From assembly GCA_030625695.1 (NCBI GenBank), contig DAOUQK010000038.1, positions 1 through 16,584 of the forward strand: DNA of 16,584 nt, given 5' to 3'. Shown one piece after another: positions 6,685-14,338 of the stretch (the first letter of the stretch is position 1; each line of letters opens with the position of its first letter). This DNA comes from Paracoccaceae bacterium. GTDB lineage: Bacteria; Pseudomonadota; Alphaproteobacteria; Rhodobacterales; Rhodobacteraceae. A program made the translations under genes and the position numbers. The notes beneath the pieces are model-generated. The model did no database searches. It saw only the letters and a list, made by a program, of their open reading frames with translations, and was not told where the DNA came from.

Positions 6685-8744
6685 CGATCGAAACTCAACG
6701 GCATTCAACCCGGCAAATCCGACCTTCGGACCAACCCACAAACCTGCGTTCCGGGTTAGAACCATTGACGGAGTTTGCTGAAAAAGCACAGGCGTTAGAT
6801 CAGGCACTGATCCGGTTGCACGAGCTTTGCGAGGGAAAAACCGCCAAAGCGGTTGAGCGGCTGCGCCAGACTCTGGCGGATGTGGAGCCCGGGGTGACGA
6901 TGCTGGGTCAAGTGAAGTCCGGCAAGACCTCGCTGGTAAATGCACTGGCCGGGCGGGCCGATCTGTTGCCGTCTGACGTGAACCCCTGGACTTCGGTTGT
7001 CACCTCTTTGCATCTGGCACCGGAAGAAATAAGCCAGGAAACCAAAGCACGGTTCTGTTTTTTCGAAGGTGATGAATGGGATCGCCTGCTTAGCAAAGGC
7101 GGACGGTTGGGCGAATTGGCCGACCGGGCCGGTGCCGACACGGAACTGCGCAAAATCCGCGAGCAAATCACCATGATGCGTGATAAATCCAAGGCTCGGC
7201 TGGGGCGTAAGTTCGAATTGTTGCTGGGTCAGGTACACGAATACGGCTATTTCGACAAAAACCTGGTGGAACGGTATATCTGCCTGGGTGATTTCTTTGA
7301 TGGCAAAACTCCCAGCGACGTCGCCAATCAAGGCCGGTTTGCCGATATCACCAAATCTGCCGATCTGTATATGCACAGCGATATGCTGCCGACCAAACTG
7401 TGTTTGCGCGACACGCCGGGCGTCAACGACACCTTTATGATGCGCGAACAGGTGACCATCCGGGCGATCCGCGACAGCCGGTTGTGCGTCGTGGTCCTGT
7501 CAGCACATCAGGCACTGACTTCGGTTGATATGGCCGTTATCCGTATGATTTCGACGCTCAAATCGCGTGATGTGGTGATATTTGTCAACCGGATCGACGA
7601 ATTGCCTGATCCCGCCCGCCAAATACCGGAAATCCGTGAAAGCATCCGTGAAACGTTGAAGGCACACCATGGGCCGGTGGACGCCGAAGTGGTGTTTGGG
7701 AGTGCCTATTGGGCGAACAAAGCATTGGCTGGCGATCTTGACGGTATGTCCGAAGAAAGTTCGGACGCATTGGTGAATTGGGCGCAAAGTTCGCTGTCAC
7801 CATCGGCTGACAACCAATCCGCGCCCAATATGGTTTGGGAATTATCCGGCCTTCCGGCGTTGTATCGCGCCTTGTCAACGCGGATCGTCAAGGACTTTGG
7901 TCAGGAGGCATTGAACCGGATATCGCGCAGCGCGATCAATCTGGCAGGGTCGGCCAAGGCTGCTGAGGCGATCACTGTCTCGGGTCTGGAAGGGGCTGCG
8001 CTGATGGACAGGGCCGCCATCGAAGGGGCGTTTAACGACCTGAGCGCGTCGTACCTGGGCGCATTGAACACGGTTTTTGACAAGCTGATCGAAGGCTACC
8101 ACCTGCGCGCCGACCGGGCGCATGGCAACTTTCTCGAACGGGCCACAAGCTCGCTCATTTCTCACTTGGAAAAATGGGGCGATGATACGGTTTGGGAATA
8201 TGATCCAACCGGCCTGCGCATGTTGTTGCGTTCGGCCTATACCGTGTTCGGTGCGCGGGCGCAGACAGCCACAACCAAACTTTACGAGGCGACGGCGGCC
8301 GAGATTGCCACGTTTTATGGTCGCGCCTTCGGACAGGCGGTTGAAGGCATTTCCATTGCCGCGCCGACCGCGCCGCTCATTCCGCCGCCCGTCTGTCTTG
8401 GGCAGACCATTGCCATGGATTTCAAGGACACCTGGTGGAAAAGCTGGTGGCGACGCAAACGCGGCTACAACGCTTTTGCCCAGGATTTCCACGATGCAAT
8501 CAAGGAAGAAACCGCCGGTTTTCTGGCCGATGTTAAGTTTGGTCAGGCCGATGCAATACGATTGGCCGCCGTCGAAGGGCTGGCCGCATTTTTGGATGAA
8601 CAGCACCAAATTCTGGCAGATCTGGCCCAGCGCGGTCAGATCAACCAAACGGACGCGCGTCAAATGTTTGCCGGCGATACAACCGCTGAACGCACCAAGG
8701 CACTTGAAAGCACATTGCAATCACTGACCGCTTGCGCGGCCTGA
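6681..8744 (+). CDS. Dynamin-like GTPase (bacterial DLP)
   Basis: This 687-aa protein is a large dynamin-superfamily GTPase, a class that assembles on membranes and reshapes or fuses them when it hydrolyses GTP. The G motifs are intact: G1 GQVKSGKTS (76-84), a G2 threonine near T104 (NPWTSVV), G3 DTPGVND (244-250) and G4 VNRIDEL (302-308). Residues 120-235 form a helical insert inside the G domain. From about 400 onward the protein is long and helical, as expected of a neck/trunk bundle. Near 570-595 a hydrophobic stretch (APLIPPPVCLG) is followed by DTWWKSWWRRKRG (583-595), aromatic-basic residues that look like a membrane-insertion paddle. No true transmembrane helix is seen. Its start overlaps the small upstream ORF, and the third GTPase starts 15 bases downstream. 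I infer it is the membrane-acting effector of the cassette. Confidence 0.88.
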   Translation: MTIETQRHSTRQIRPSDQPTNLRSGLEPLTEFAEKAQALDQALIRLHELCEGKTAKAVERLRQTLADVEPGVTMLGQVKSGKTSLVNALAGRADLLPSDVNPWTSVVTSLHLAPEEISQETKARFCFFEGDEWDRLLSKGGRLGELADRAGADTELRKIREQITMMRDKSKARLGRKFELLLGQVHEYGYFDKNLVERYICLGDFFDGKTPSDVANQGRFADITKSADLYMHSDMLPTKLCLRDTPGVNDTFMMREQVTIRAIRDSRLCVVVLSAHQALTSVDMAVIRMISTLKSRDVVIFVNRIDELPDPARQIPEIRESIRETLKAHHGPVDAEVVFGSAYWANKALAGDLDGMSEESSDALVNWAQSSLSPSADNQSAPNMVWELSGLPALYRALSTRIVKDFGQEALNRISRSAINLAGSAKAAEAITVSGLEGAALMDRAAIEGAFNDLSASYLGALNTVFDKLIEGYHLRADRAHGNFLERATSSLISHLEKWGDDTVWEYDPTGLRMLLRSAYTVFGARAQTATTKLYEATAAEIATFYGRAFGQAVEGISIAAPTAPLIPPPVCLGQTIAMDFKDTWWKSWWRRKRGYNAFAQDFHDAIKEETAGFLADVKFGQADAIRLAAVEGLAAFLDEQHQILADLAQRGQINQTDARQMFAGDTTAERTKALESTLQSLTACAA

Positions 8745-8759
8745 TAAATTGGGGGACCC

Positions 8760-9641
8760 ATGACAAACACCGCAACAGACGAACAGTTCAGAAAACCCCG
8801 CCTCGCCCTGATGGGAGAGTTCAGTGCGGGTAAAAGTACGCTGTCAAACCTGCTTCTTGGGGCGGATCCATTGCCTGTGAAAATAACCGCCACGCGGTTG
8901 CCACCGGTCTGGGTTTCATACGGAGAAAATGCGGCGCAAAGTGTTGATCTTAACGGTGATGCGCATGAATTCGATATGGCCGACCTGGCTGATGTTGTGC
9001 TGGAAGAAACCCAACTGATCCGGCTTCAAATGACCTCTGATATCCTGAAGCTGTGTGATCTGATCGACATGCCGGGCATAAGTGACCCGAACATGCAATC
9101 GGATGTCTGGCGGGCCGTCATCGGTGAGGCGGATCATGTCATCTGGTGTACCCATGCGACCCAGGCGTGGCGTCAATCCGAAGCGGCAACCTGGGAGAGT
9201 TTGTCGGAGGAGTTGCGCGCGAAAAGCCTGCTGTTGCTGACCCGTTTTGATAAACTGCTGACGCCACGGGACCGAGACCGGGTAATGGACCGGGTGCAGC
9301 GCGAAACCGAGGGGCTGTTTCACAAGGTGTTCCCAATATCGCTGACTCAGGCCCTGTCAGCCGGAGATGATAGCCAGATTTGGGACCAATCCGGAGCCGA
9401 GCCGTTTGTAAAATGCCTGGTCGACCTGTTGATGAATCAAGGTTCGGCCGCTTGCGAAGATCACCGGGCAAACGATCCGGAACCAGTTGTCGAGAAAACC
9501 GACACTGCGCCGAGCGTGCATGTCATGCCATCACGGGTTCGGGTAAAGCCATCCGGTCAAAGACGCACGCGCCGCGCGCCTCCGCCCCAGGTCGGGCAAG
9601 CTGGCGAAGCTCATTTAGCGGAAGTGCCGGGAAATGTCTGA
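8760..9641 (+). CDS. Small Era/dynamin-type GTPase with basic tail
   Basis: This 293-aa protein has a P-loop GTPase domain at about 13-215. The motifs are G1 GEFSAGKST (19-27), switch I TATR (43-46 region), G3 DMPG (103-106) and TRFDKL (161-166), where Thr replaces the usual Asn/Thr of (N/T)KxD and Arg replaces Lys. A G5-like TQALSAGD follows (196-203). The GEFSAGKST loop is typical of dynamin-superfamily G domains, although the protein is too short to carry a stalk. Residues 225-293 are a probably disordered tail with an Arg-rich patch (SRVRVKPSGQRRTRR, about 258-272) that might bind anionic lipid or nucleic acid. The start has GGGGGA upstream, 15 bases after the dynamin-like stop. It is a paralogue of the 5262-6497 protein, but with a complete G3, so it is the likely active partner. 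Confidence 0.83.
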   Translation: MTNTATDEQFRKPRLALMGEFSAGKSTLSNLLLGADPLPVKITATRLPPVWVSYGENAAQSVDLNGDAHEFDMADLADVVLEETQLIRLQMTSDILKLCDLIDMPGISDPNMQSDVWRAVIGEADHVIWCTHATQAWRQSEAATWESLSEELRAKSLLLLTRFDKLLTPRDRDRVMDRVQRETEGLFHKVFPISLTQALSAGDDSQIWDQSGAEPFVKCLVDLLMNQGSAACEDHRANDPEPVVEKTDTAPSVHVMPSRVRVKPSGQRRTRRAPPPQVGQAGEAHLAEVPGNV

Positions 9642-9680
9642 CCGGGGCCTGTTTCCGGGCCTTTCGGACGGGCAGGCATC

Positions 9681-10064
9681 ATGACCGTAGCCACCCATCT
9701 TGACGATCTGCGCAAAGGGTTGCCTGGCTGTTCACTTGTGGTGTTTGGTGATTTCTTTTCACAAATCACCCTATGTGTGAGCGCGCAGGACAAACACCCG
9801 CAGGAACGGCTTGACGCGTTGTGCGTAAGTGCCAGTGCCTTGTTGGATGGCCCGGTTGCACAGACTGTGAGCACCGCGATGGGGTTGCCGGACACAAACG
9901 CCTGTTCTCAGGCGGTACTTTTTGGTCCCACGTCGATGCAGATTTTCCTGCGTTCGCCGGTTGAAGAGGCCGACATGTTGTGCTGCGTTCTTTCCCTGAA
10001 TGCCGATGCGGAAAAAGCCACGAACCAGGCGCGGGCAGCTTTGCAAATGATTGCCCGGGCGTGA
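9681..10064 (+). CDS. Roadblock/LC7-like protein
   Basis: This 127-aa protein fits the Roadblock/LC7 pattern (helix, two strands, helix, three strands, helix): LDDLRKGLPGCSLVVFGDFFSQITL (8-31), a long helix with QERLDALCVSASALLDG (41-57), strands around QAVLFGPTSMQIFLRS (77-92), then LCCVLSLNADAEKATNQARAALQMI (100-124). Bacterial Roadblock proteins such as MglB often sit beside small GTPases and act as their GAPs or scaffolds, which suits its place just after the GTPase genes. It has no signal peptide or membrane segment and is rich in Cys for this cassette (six in the chain). The start ATG at 9681 follows a weak Shine-Dalgarno (GGGCAGG). The stop shares its last base with the next start (TGATG at 10062-10066). 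The family assignment is by recalled pattern and length only, so it is moderate. Confidence 0.6.
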   Translation: MTVATHLDDLRKGLPGCSLVVFGDFFSQITLCVSAQDKHPQERLDALCVSASALLDGPVAQTVSTAMGLPDTNACSQAVLFGPTSMQIFLRSPVEEADMLCCVLSLNADAEKATNQARAALQMIARA

Positions 10065-10867
10065 TGAGGATGATGGCGAAAACCAATCCGGACCAAACAC
10101 CCGGCATGGCCGGGCCGTTGGAACGGGTCCAGCGGCTGGCGCGCCCTTACGGGTTGCTTGCAGAGGGTGCGCAGCGATTGTCTGGCAACACCGGCGAAAC
10201 TCTTTTGGTGTCTCTGATGGTCGAGCTTGATGAAACTATTCTGCCGCGTCAATTCAAACTGGAAACCAACACGGGTCGTTCGGTTGTCTTACGTGTAGCT
10301 GGTCGGCGTTTGTTGGGGATTGATGCCAAGGCTACTGAGGCCCGCGATACTCAACCGGGCGCAGTCGGGAAAACACTGGGCGATTTGCAACAGATATTTC
10401 ACGGCGCGACCAAGGCCACACTTTGCAGCCAACGCATCGTCAGGGCCACCCCCGGTGCAGACCCGGGCATCGCGATATCGGCAATTGTTGCAGCCGGAGG
10501 GTTGTTCCAATCGCTCCCGGCAACGCCCGACCCCGTGCCCGAACTGTTCAAAGCACTTTCGGGGCGGATAACGGCCTGGCTGGTATTGGATTCCTCCGGC
10601 AACAAAGTTGAAAAGGGCGGGGATAGCGACCAATTAGATCGGCTTGACACCTTGGTTCGCGACGGGCTGGAAGACATTGAAATTCAAATGGCGCATTCGT
10701 TGACTGATCCGAATGAACCCGGGTGTGTCATGCTGTCGTCAGGCGGCACCAACGGTCTGACATTGCTTTACGCCCGCTCGCAGCATGGTGGATTGCTTGC
10801 ATTGTTGCCGACCAGCGAAATTTCCTCTGTTCTGCCTGCATGGAGAGCTTTTTATCACGGTGATTGA
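10064..10867 (+). CDS. Uncharacterised cassette protein, possible C-terminal Roadblock-like domain
   Basis: This 267-aa protein is not recognised as a known family. Residues 1-110 form a mixed region containing LLVSLMVELDETILPRQF (47-64) and GRSVVLRVAGRRLLGID (71-87), which look like paired strands. A linker follows, and 165-260 runs as strand-turn-strand (ITAWLVLDSSGN, 169-180), helix (LDRLDTLVRDGLEDI), strands (CVMLSSGG; LTLLYAR; GGLLALLP) and helix (ISSVLPAWRAFY), an order that resembles a second Roadblock/LC7 fold. There is no membrane segment. ATGs at 10064, 10070 and 10073 are all in frame; 10064 is chosen because it overlaps the preceding stop (TGATG). It is the last gene of the cassette, ending 110 bases from the convergent fliP operon. 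A partnership with the preceding Roadblock-like protein is inferred from coupling only. Confidence 0.6.
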   Translation: MRMMAKTNPDQTPGMAGPLERVQRLARPYGLLAEGAQRLSGNTGETLLVSLMVELDETILPRQFKLETNTGRSVVLRVAGRRLLGIDAKATEARDTQPGAVGKTLGDLQQIFHGATKATLCSQRIVRATPGADPGIAISAIVAAGGLFQSLPATPDPVPELFKALSGRITAWLVLDSSGNKVEKGGDSDQLDRLDTLVRDGLEDIEIQMAHSLTDPNEPGCVMLSSGGTNGLTLLYARSQHGGLLALLPTSEISSVLPAWRAFYHGD

Positions 10868-10977
10868 GGTGCTCACCCGATGGGAGATCACGTTATTTCA
10901 CCACAACCCGCCCAAAGGATGATGAAAGGTAACGTGTCTGGTATTCGCAATTGACGCAATTGCCCAAGAACGGGCAC
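10868..10977. other. Convergent intergenic region between cassette and fliP operon
   Basis: This 110-base stretch lies between two operons that run toward each other. It holds a perfect 7-bp inverted repeat GCAATTG-ACG-CAATTGC (10947-10963), partly overlapping a second small hairpin TGCCC-6-GGGCA (10961-10976) just beyond the fliP stop. Neither is followed by a convincing T tract on either strand. They may serve as a shared bidirectional terminator, but this is uncertain. Confidence 0.4.
10947..10963. terminator. Candidate bidirectional terminator hairpin
   Basis: The perfect dyad GCAATTG-ACG-CAATTGC lies between the two convergent operons, 80 bases after the last cassette stop and about 15 bases past the fliP stop. 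Its stem is short and only moderately GC-rich, and no run of T follows on either strand. Location rather than strength is the main argument. Confidence 0.3.
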
Positions 10978-11724
10978 CTATGGGTAATAACTGCGAACCA
11001 GGGCGCTGGCGATCAGGCTCCACCCGTCGGCCACGACAAAAAAGGCCAGCTTGAACGGCAGGGAAACCACCGCCGGCGGCACCATCATCATGCCCATCGA
11101 CATCAGGATTGCCGCAACCACCAGATCAATGATCAGAAACGGCAGGAAAACCAGAAATCCGATTTGAAACGCCCGGGAAATTTCCGATAACAGGAAACTG
11201 GGTATCAAGACAGAAAGCGGCGCTTGCGGGTTCGGGTCCAGACCTTCCAACCCGGGGCGCAGATCGGCCATGGCGCGGAAGGTATCGGGCTCAACCCGGT
11301 TAGCCATGAAACCGCGGAACGGTTCGATAGCGTTGATCATCGCGGTTTCAACGTCAATGGTTTCCGCCAGCAGCGGGCTGATGCCGTTTTGCCAGGCGGC
11401 TGTAAAAACCGGTTCCATGACAAAATAAGTCAGGAAAAGCGCGAGGCTGACGATCAGCATATTGGGCGGTGATTGTTGCAACCCAATGGCCTGCCTTAGA
11501 ATTGACAGAACCGTCACCAGAAACGGAAAACAAGTGATCATGATCGCCAGGCCGGGGGCGAGGCTTAGCACTGTGATCAACAGGATCAGCTGAATGGACC
11601 GGGCCGAGATCGCCCCCCCCTCGCCCAGCGCCAGGGTGATTTCCTGCGCATATGCCGCATTTGGAACCAGCAGGCAGAAAGATGCCAACACCGCCCAGAT
11701 GCTAAAGATGCGCAACCTTGTCAT
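10978..11724 (-). CDS. fliP: Flagellar type III export protein FliP
   Basis: This 248-aa protein is FliP, a core inner-membrane subunit of the flagellar export gate that forms a ring with FliQ and FliR. A cleavable N-terminal signal (about 1-26, ending AYA-QE) is typical of FliP. Hydrophobic segments lie around 43-70 and 88-105, with a periplasmic portion in between, and two more around 185-240. Family signatures visible are FPFLVTVLSILRQAIGLQQSPPN (66-88 region), SFLLSEISRAFQIGFLVFLPFLIIDLVV (176-203 region) and SLPFKLAFFVVADGW near the C-terminus. Length matches the family. The start ATG overlaps the fliN stop by four bases. It is the last gene of the minus-strand operon in the window and converges on the GTPase cassette; fliQ and fliR are not next to it. 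Confidence 0.96.
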   Translation of the reverse strand: MTRLRIFSIWAVLASFCLLVPNAAYAQEITLALGEGGAISARSIQLILLITVLSLAPGLAIMITCFPFLVTVLSILRQAIGLQQSPPNMLIVSLALFLTYFVMEPVFTAAWQNGISPLLAETIDVETAMINAIEPFRGFMANRVEPDTFRAMADLRPGLEGLDPNPQAPLSVLIPSFLLSEISRAFQIGFLVFLPFLIIDLVVAAILMSMGMMMVPPAVVSLPFKLAFFVVADGWSLIASALVRSYYP

Positions 11725-12017
11725 CCCAACCCGTGCTGCAAGTCAGAGATTTCAGTCAGCCGGACCGCAAGCTGACCAGATGCGTCGCCATCAAGCTCTT
11801 CCAACTGGCCCCGCGCCACCAGCTTGTCACCGACATAAAGTTCGACCGGGTCCTCGACCCGTTTGTCCAGGGTCAGGACGGCGTTTTCACCTAATCCGAC
11901 CAATTCGCGAATAAGCGGGCGGGCTTTGCCGACCACCACCATGATTTCAATCGGGACTGAGGTGAATGGGTTGGCGTTGTCTGGGCTTGTTGGCGTTGCT
12001 TCAACCGGTTCAGGCAT
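11721..12017 (-). CDS. fliN: Flagellar motor switch protein FliN
   Basis: This 98-aa protein is FliN, which forms the lower C-ring of the flagellar switch and docks FliH. Residues 20-95 are a SpoA (surface presentation of antigens) domain: VPIEIMVVVGKARPLIRELVGLG, then LTLDKRVEDPVELYVGDKLVARG, then a weakened C-terminal strand with LAVRLTEI. The short Pro/Thr-rich N-terminal tail and overall length suit alphaproteobacterial FliN. The ATG overlaps the end of the fliH-like gene by eight bases and its stop overlaps the fliP ATG, so expression is coupled. FliM and FliG, its C-ring partners, are not in the window. Confidence 0.93.
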   Translation of the reverse strand: MPEPVEATPTSPDNANPFTSVPIEIMVVVGKARPLIRELVGLGENAVLTLDKRVEDPVELYVGDKLVARGQLEELDGDASGQLAVRLTEISDLQHGLG

Positions 12018-12609
12018 TTTTCAGGTCCTCGTCTATCTGATAATTAAAAGCTTCGACCGAGTCGCGGATCGATGTGATCAGCGCGGCACTGTCGATCTCG
12101 CGCTCGGATGTGCCCAGACGCAAATAAGCCCGGCTCGGGTCCAAACTGGCGTCTTCGGTGATTTTGACCGGCATAGGCATATTTTGTGTCAATACCGATG
12201 CCAGGCTTGCTCCGGCACCAATCGGCACCACCACCGATGCAGCCCCTGACGCCTGATCACGGACCATATCGCAAAGCTGTTCTGTGATATGGTTGCCAAT
12301 GGTTTGCTGCATGACTTCTGGCAGGACCAGATCAACCAGATTGCGCAGCACTGGTTGAACCGAACGCATCATTTCGCTTAGTGCTTCCTGATAGGTAAAC
12401 GACATATCGCCAAGGCTGTCGGCCAAGCCAGCGGCAATGCGGGTGCGGTCTTTGTCCTGTGCGGCAAAGGCATCTTCCCAGCCGGCGCTATAGCCTTTTT
12501 CAAACGATTCAAGGCGCAGATCTTCCAAAGCATCCTCGCTCATCAGGTTCATGACATTGTCGACCGCGTCACCGGAACTGAAATCCTCGAGTAAATGGGT
12601 AATGGCCAT
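12010..12609 (-). CDS. fliH: FliH-like flagellar export regulator
   Basis: This 199-aa protein sits between fliF and fliN, where FliH, the regulator of the export ATPase FliI, is expected. The N-terminal part (25-50) has LRLESFEKGYSAGWEDAFAA; the GYxxGW motif is characteristic of FliH-like proteins. A long helical region (55-120) follows, then a C-terminal domain with VVVPIGAGASLASVL and LRLGTSEREIDSAAL. It is soluble with no signal peptide. Similarity to enterobacterial FliH would be weak, so the call rests on position, length and the motif. The ATG overlaps the fliF stop by one base. FliI is not in the window. Confidence 0.75.
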   Translation of the reverse strand: MAITHLLEDFSSGDAVDNVMNLMSEDALEDLRLESFEKGYSAGWEDAFAAQDKDRTRIAAGLADSLGDMSFTYQEALSEMMRSVQPVLRNLVDLVLPEVMQQTIGNHITEQLCDMVRDQASGAASVVVPIGAGASLASVLTQNMPMPVKITEDASLDPSRAYLRLGTSEREIDSAALITSIRDSVEAFNYQIDEDLKNA

Positions 12610-14294
12610 CAGGTTTCCTCCTCACTCTCTTCAAGCCAACTGCGCAGTATTTCCACCGTCTCTTCCTGGCGTTCCCCGATCATGGCCCGCAGCCGGTCAA
12701 CCGGATCACCCGATCCGCTGCCCAAGACCGGCAACCCGCCACCAAACTGCGAAGAGTCGGCCATGGTCATTTCCGGCAAGGCGCTGAAGGAATTGCCCGG
12801 ACCGTCGTCAATCTCGCCGACGTGCACCGTTCCAAGGGCCATATCTCCCCCTGGGTCACCCATGTCCGACTCTGTAATTGGCCCCGGCAGGGCCGCCGGA
12901 GCAGGAAGAGCAGCAACAGCCCCGTTGGCAAGAATCGGGCGGACAACAAACAAACCCAGAACAAGGGTCACCAAAACCAGAACGCTCATCTGGACAATCG
13001 ACATCATATCCAATTGCAGTTGTTGAAAGAACGACGATGTGGCCACGGTTCCGGAGGGGGGGATCGCCGGGAGGTCCATTGATTTCAAGGTGATGACGTC
13101 GCCTCGCTCGGCGTTAAAGCCGACGGCGGATTCCACCAGTTCCTGCAAGGCGGCCAGTTCTTCGGCCGGGCGTGGTTCAAACACGGAATTGCCTGCGCCA
13201 GCTTCGCTGCTCAGCCCATTGACCAGCACCGCAACGCTTACCCGTTTGATTGCCCCCGGAACCCGCAAAATTTCCAGTTCGGTCTGCGACACCTCATAAT
13301 TGATCCGCTCCCGGGTCGAGCTGTTTTTGGCTTGCGACCCTTCGCCACCCGCCGCATCGCCGTCCGGAATGTTCGACGCAATGGTCACATCACCCGATTG
13401 ATTCTGCGAGGAGTCAGCCCGTTCTTCGACGTCCGAACTGATGGCGATCCGGCTGTCCGGGTCCAGACGCATTTCACGGATCGATTCGGTTTCGGTGACG
13501 GTTTCCACACTCACTTCGACCACCGCATTGCCTTGCCCAACCCGGGCCTCGACCAATCGCAACACCCGGTCGCGCAATTGCGCAGACCGATCATCCGCAG
13601 TATTGGCGCCGCCACTATCTGGCGACCCGATCAGCGCCCCATTGGCATCAATAACCGCGACGTTATCAACGTTCAGCCCGGCAACCGCCGACGCAATCAG
13701 GTACCGCAAGGCATTCGCCTGCGCCGGGGTGACTGGCGCGCCGGACGGAACCACAGAGACCGAGGCCGTGGCTTCGTTCTGTTGGCGAAACGGGTTGCCG
13801 TCACTGTTGGCGATGTGAACCCGGGCTTGGGCAACAAACGGGCTGGCCACAATTGTGCGGGCAAGTTCGCCTTCTTTGGCGCGCCAATAGGCGGCATCGA
13901 ACATTTGTGACGTGGTGCCAAAGCCGCTGAGCGAATCAAGCAGTTCATATCCGCGCGCGCCTGAAGCCGGTAATCCGTCAGCCGCCAGGGTCAGTCGCAA
14001 TTCATCGCGCTGCGCGGCGGGCACATAGATCGACCCGCCCCGCACTTCTAACGGAACACTCATTGCTTCGAGTGCGCGAACGGTTTCCCCGGCTGTCTGC
14101 CCTTCCAGACCGGCATATAATAGCGTCATCGTCGGCGCGTTGGCCATTTTCGACAAGGTCACCAGGCTGACCAGAATCACCATGATCGCGGCGATGGCCA
14201 AAAACTGTTTGCGTGTGTCCAAACTTGCCCAGACATTTCTGATCTGCTGCACGTCATCCTCCAATTTACCGACATTCTGTCCGGCGTAATCCAT
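12609..14294 (-). CDS. fliF: Flagellar MS-ring protein FliF
   Basis: This 561-aa protein is FliF, which builds the MS ring in the inner membrane, the base on which the C-ring and export gate assemble. The first membrane helix is at about 31-49. A YscJ/FliF ring-building region then runs from about 55 (TLLYAGLEGQTAGETVRALEA; LADGLPASGARGYELLD; FGTTSQMFDAAYWRAKEGELARTI) through VPSGAPVTPAQANALRYLIASAVAGL (181-207 region), and a second ring region spans to about 410. The second membrane helix is at about 433-455, and a cytoplasmic tail ends EIVRSWLEE-like for FliG binding (here VEILRSWLEESEEE). Length is typical. It is the first gene of the operon and is transcribed divergently from fliL, with 44 bases between the starts that include a CtrA-like site. 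Confidence 0.96.
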   Translation of the reverse strand: MDYAGQNVGKLEDDVQQIRNVWASLDTRKQFLAIAAIMVILVSLVTLSKMANAPTMTLLYAGLEGQTAGETVRALEAMSVPLEVRGGSIYVPAAQRDELRLTLAADGLPASGARGYELLDSLSGFGTTSQMFDAAYWRAKEGELARTIVASPFVAQARVHIANSDGNPFRQQNEATASVSVVPSGAPVTPAQANALRYLIASAVAGLNVDNVAVIDANGALIGSPDSGGANTADDRSAQLRDRVLRLVEARVGQGNAVVEVSVETVTETESIREMRLDPDSRIAISSDVEERADSSQNQSGDVTIASNIPDGDAAGGEGSQAKNSSTRERINYEVSQTELEILRVPGAIKRVSVAVLVNGLSSEAGAGNSVFEPRPAEELAALQELVESAVGFNAERGDVITLKSMDLPAIPPSGTVATSSFFQQLQLDMMSIVQMSVLVLVTLVLGLFVVRPILANGAVAALPAPAALPGPITESDMGDPGGDMALGTVHVGEIDDGPGNSFSALPEMTMADSSQFGGGLPVLGSGSGDPVDRLRAMIGERQEETVEILRSWLEESEEET

Positions 14295-14301
14295 GTTTCT
14301 T

Positions 14302-14325
14302 CGATTGGGCTTAACAATCGGTTAG
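14302..14325. promoter_or_regulatory. CtrA-type binding site in the fliF/fliL divergent promoter
   Basis: TTAAC-AATCG-GTTAG at 14311-14325 differs from the alphaproteobacterial CtrA full site (TTAAC-N5-GTTAA, equivalent to TTAA-N7-TTAA) at one base only. It lies in the 44-bp space between the fliF and fliL starts. CtrA is a known regulator of motility genes in Rhodobacterales. An overlapping dyad CGATTG-7-CAATCG (14302-14320) may also matter. One site could control both flagellar arms. Confidence 0.65.
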
Positions 14326-14338
14326 TGCCTGGCAGGTT

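Noticed and set aside
7875..8720. 281-codon - strand ORF opposite the dynamin-like gene
   Set aside because: The + strand frame encodes intact G motifs and the continuous helical trunk. The antisense ORF has no recognisable domain and no ribosome site that I could see.
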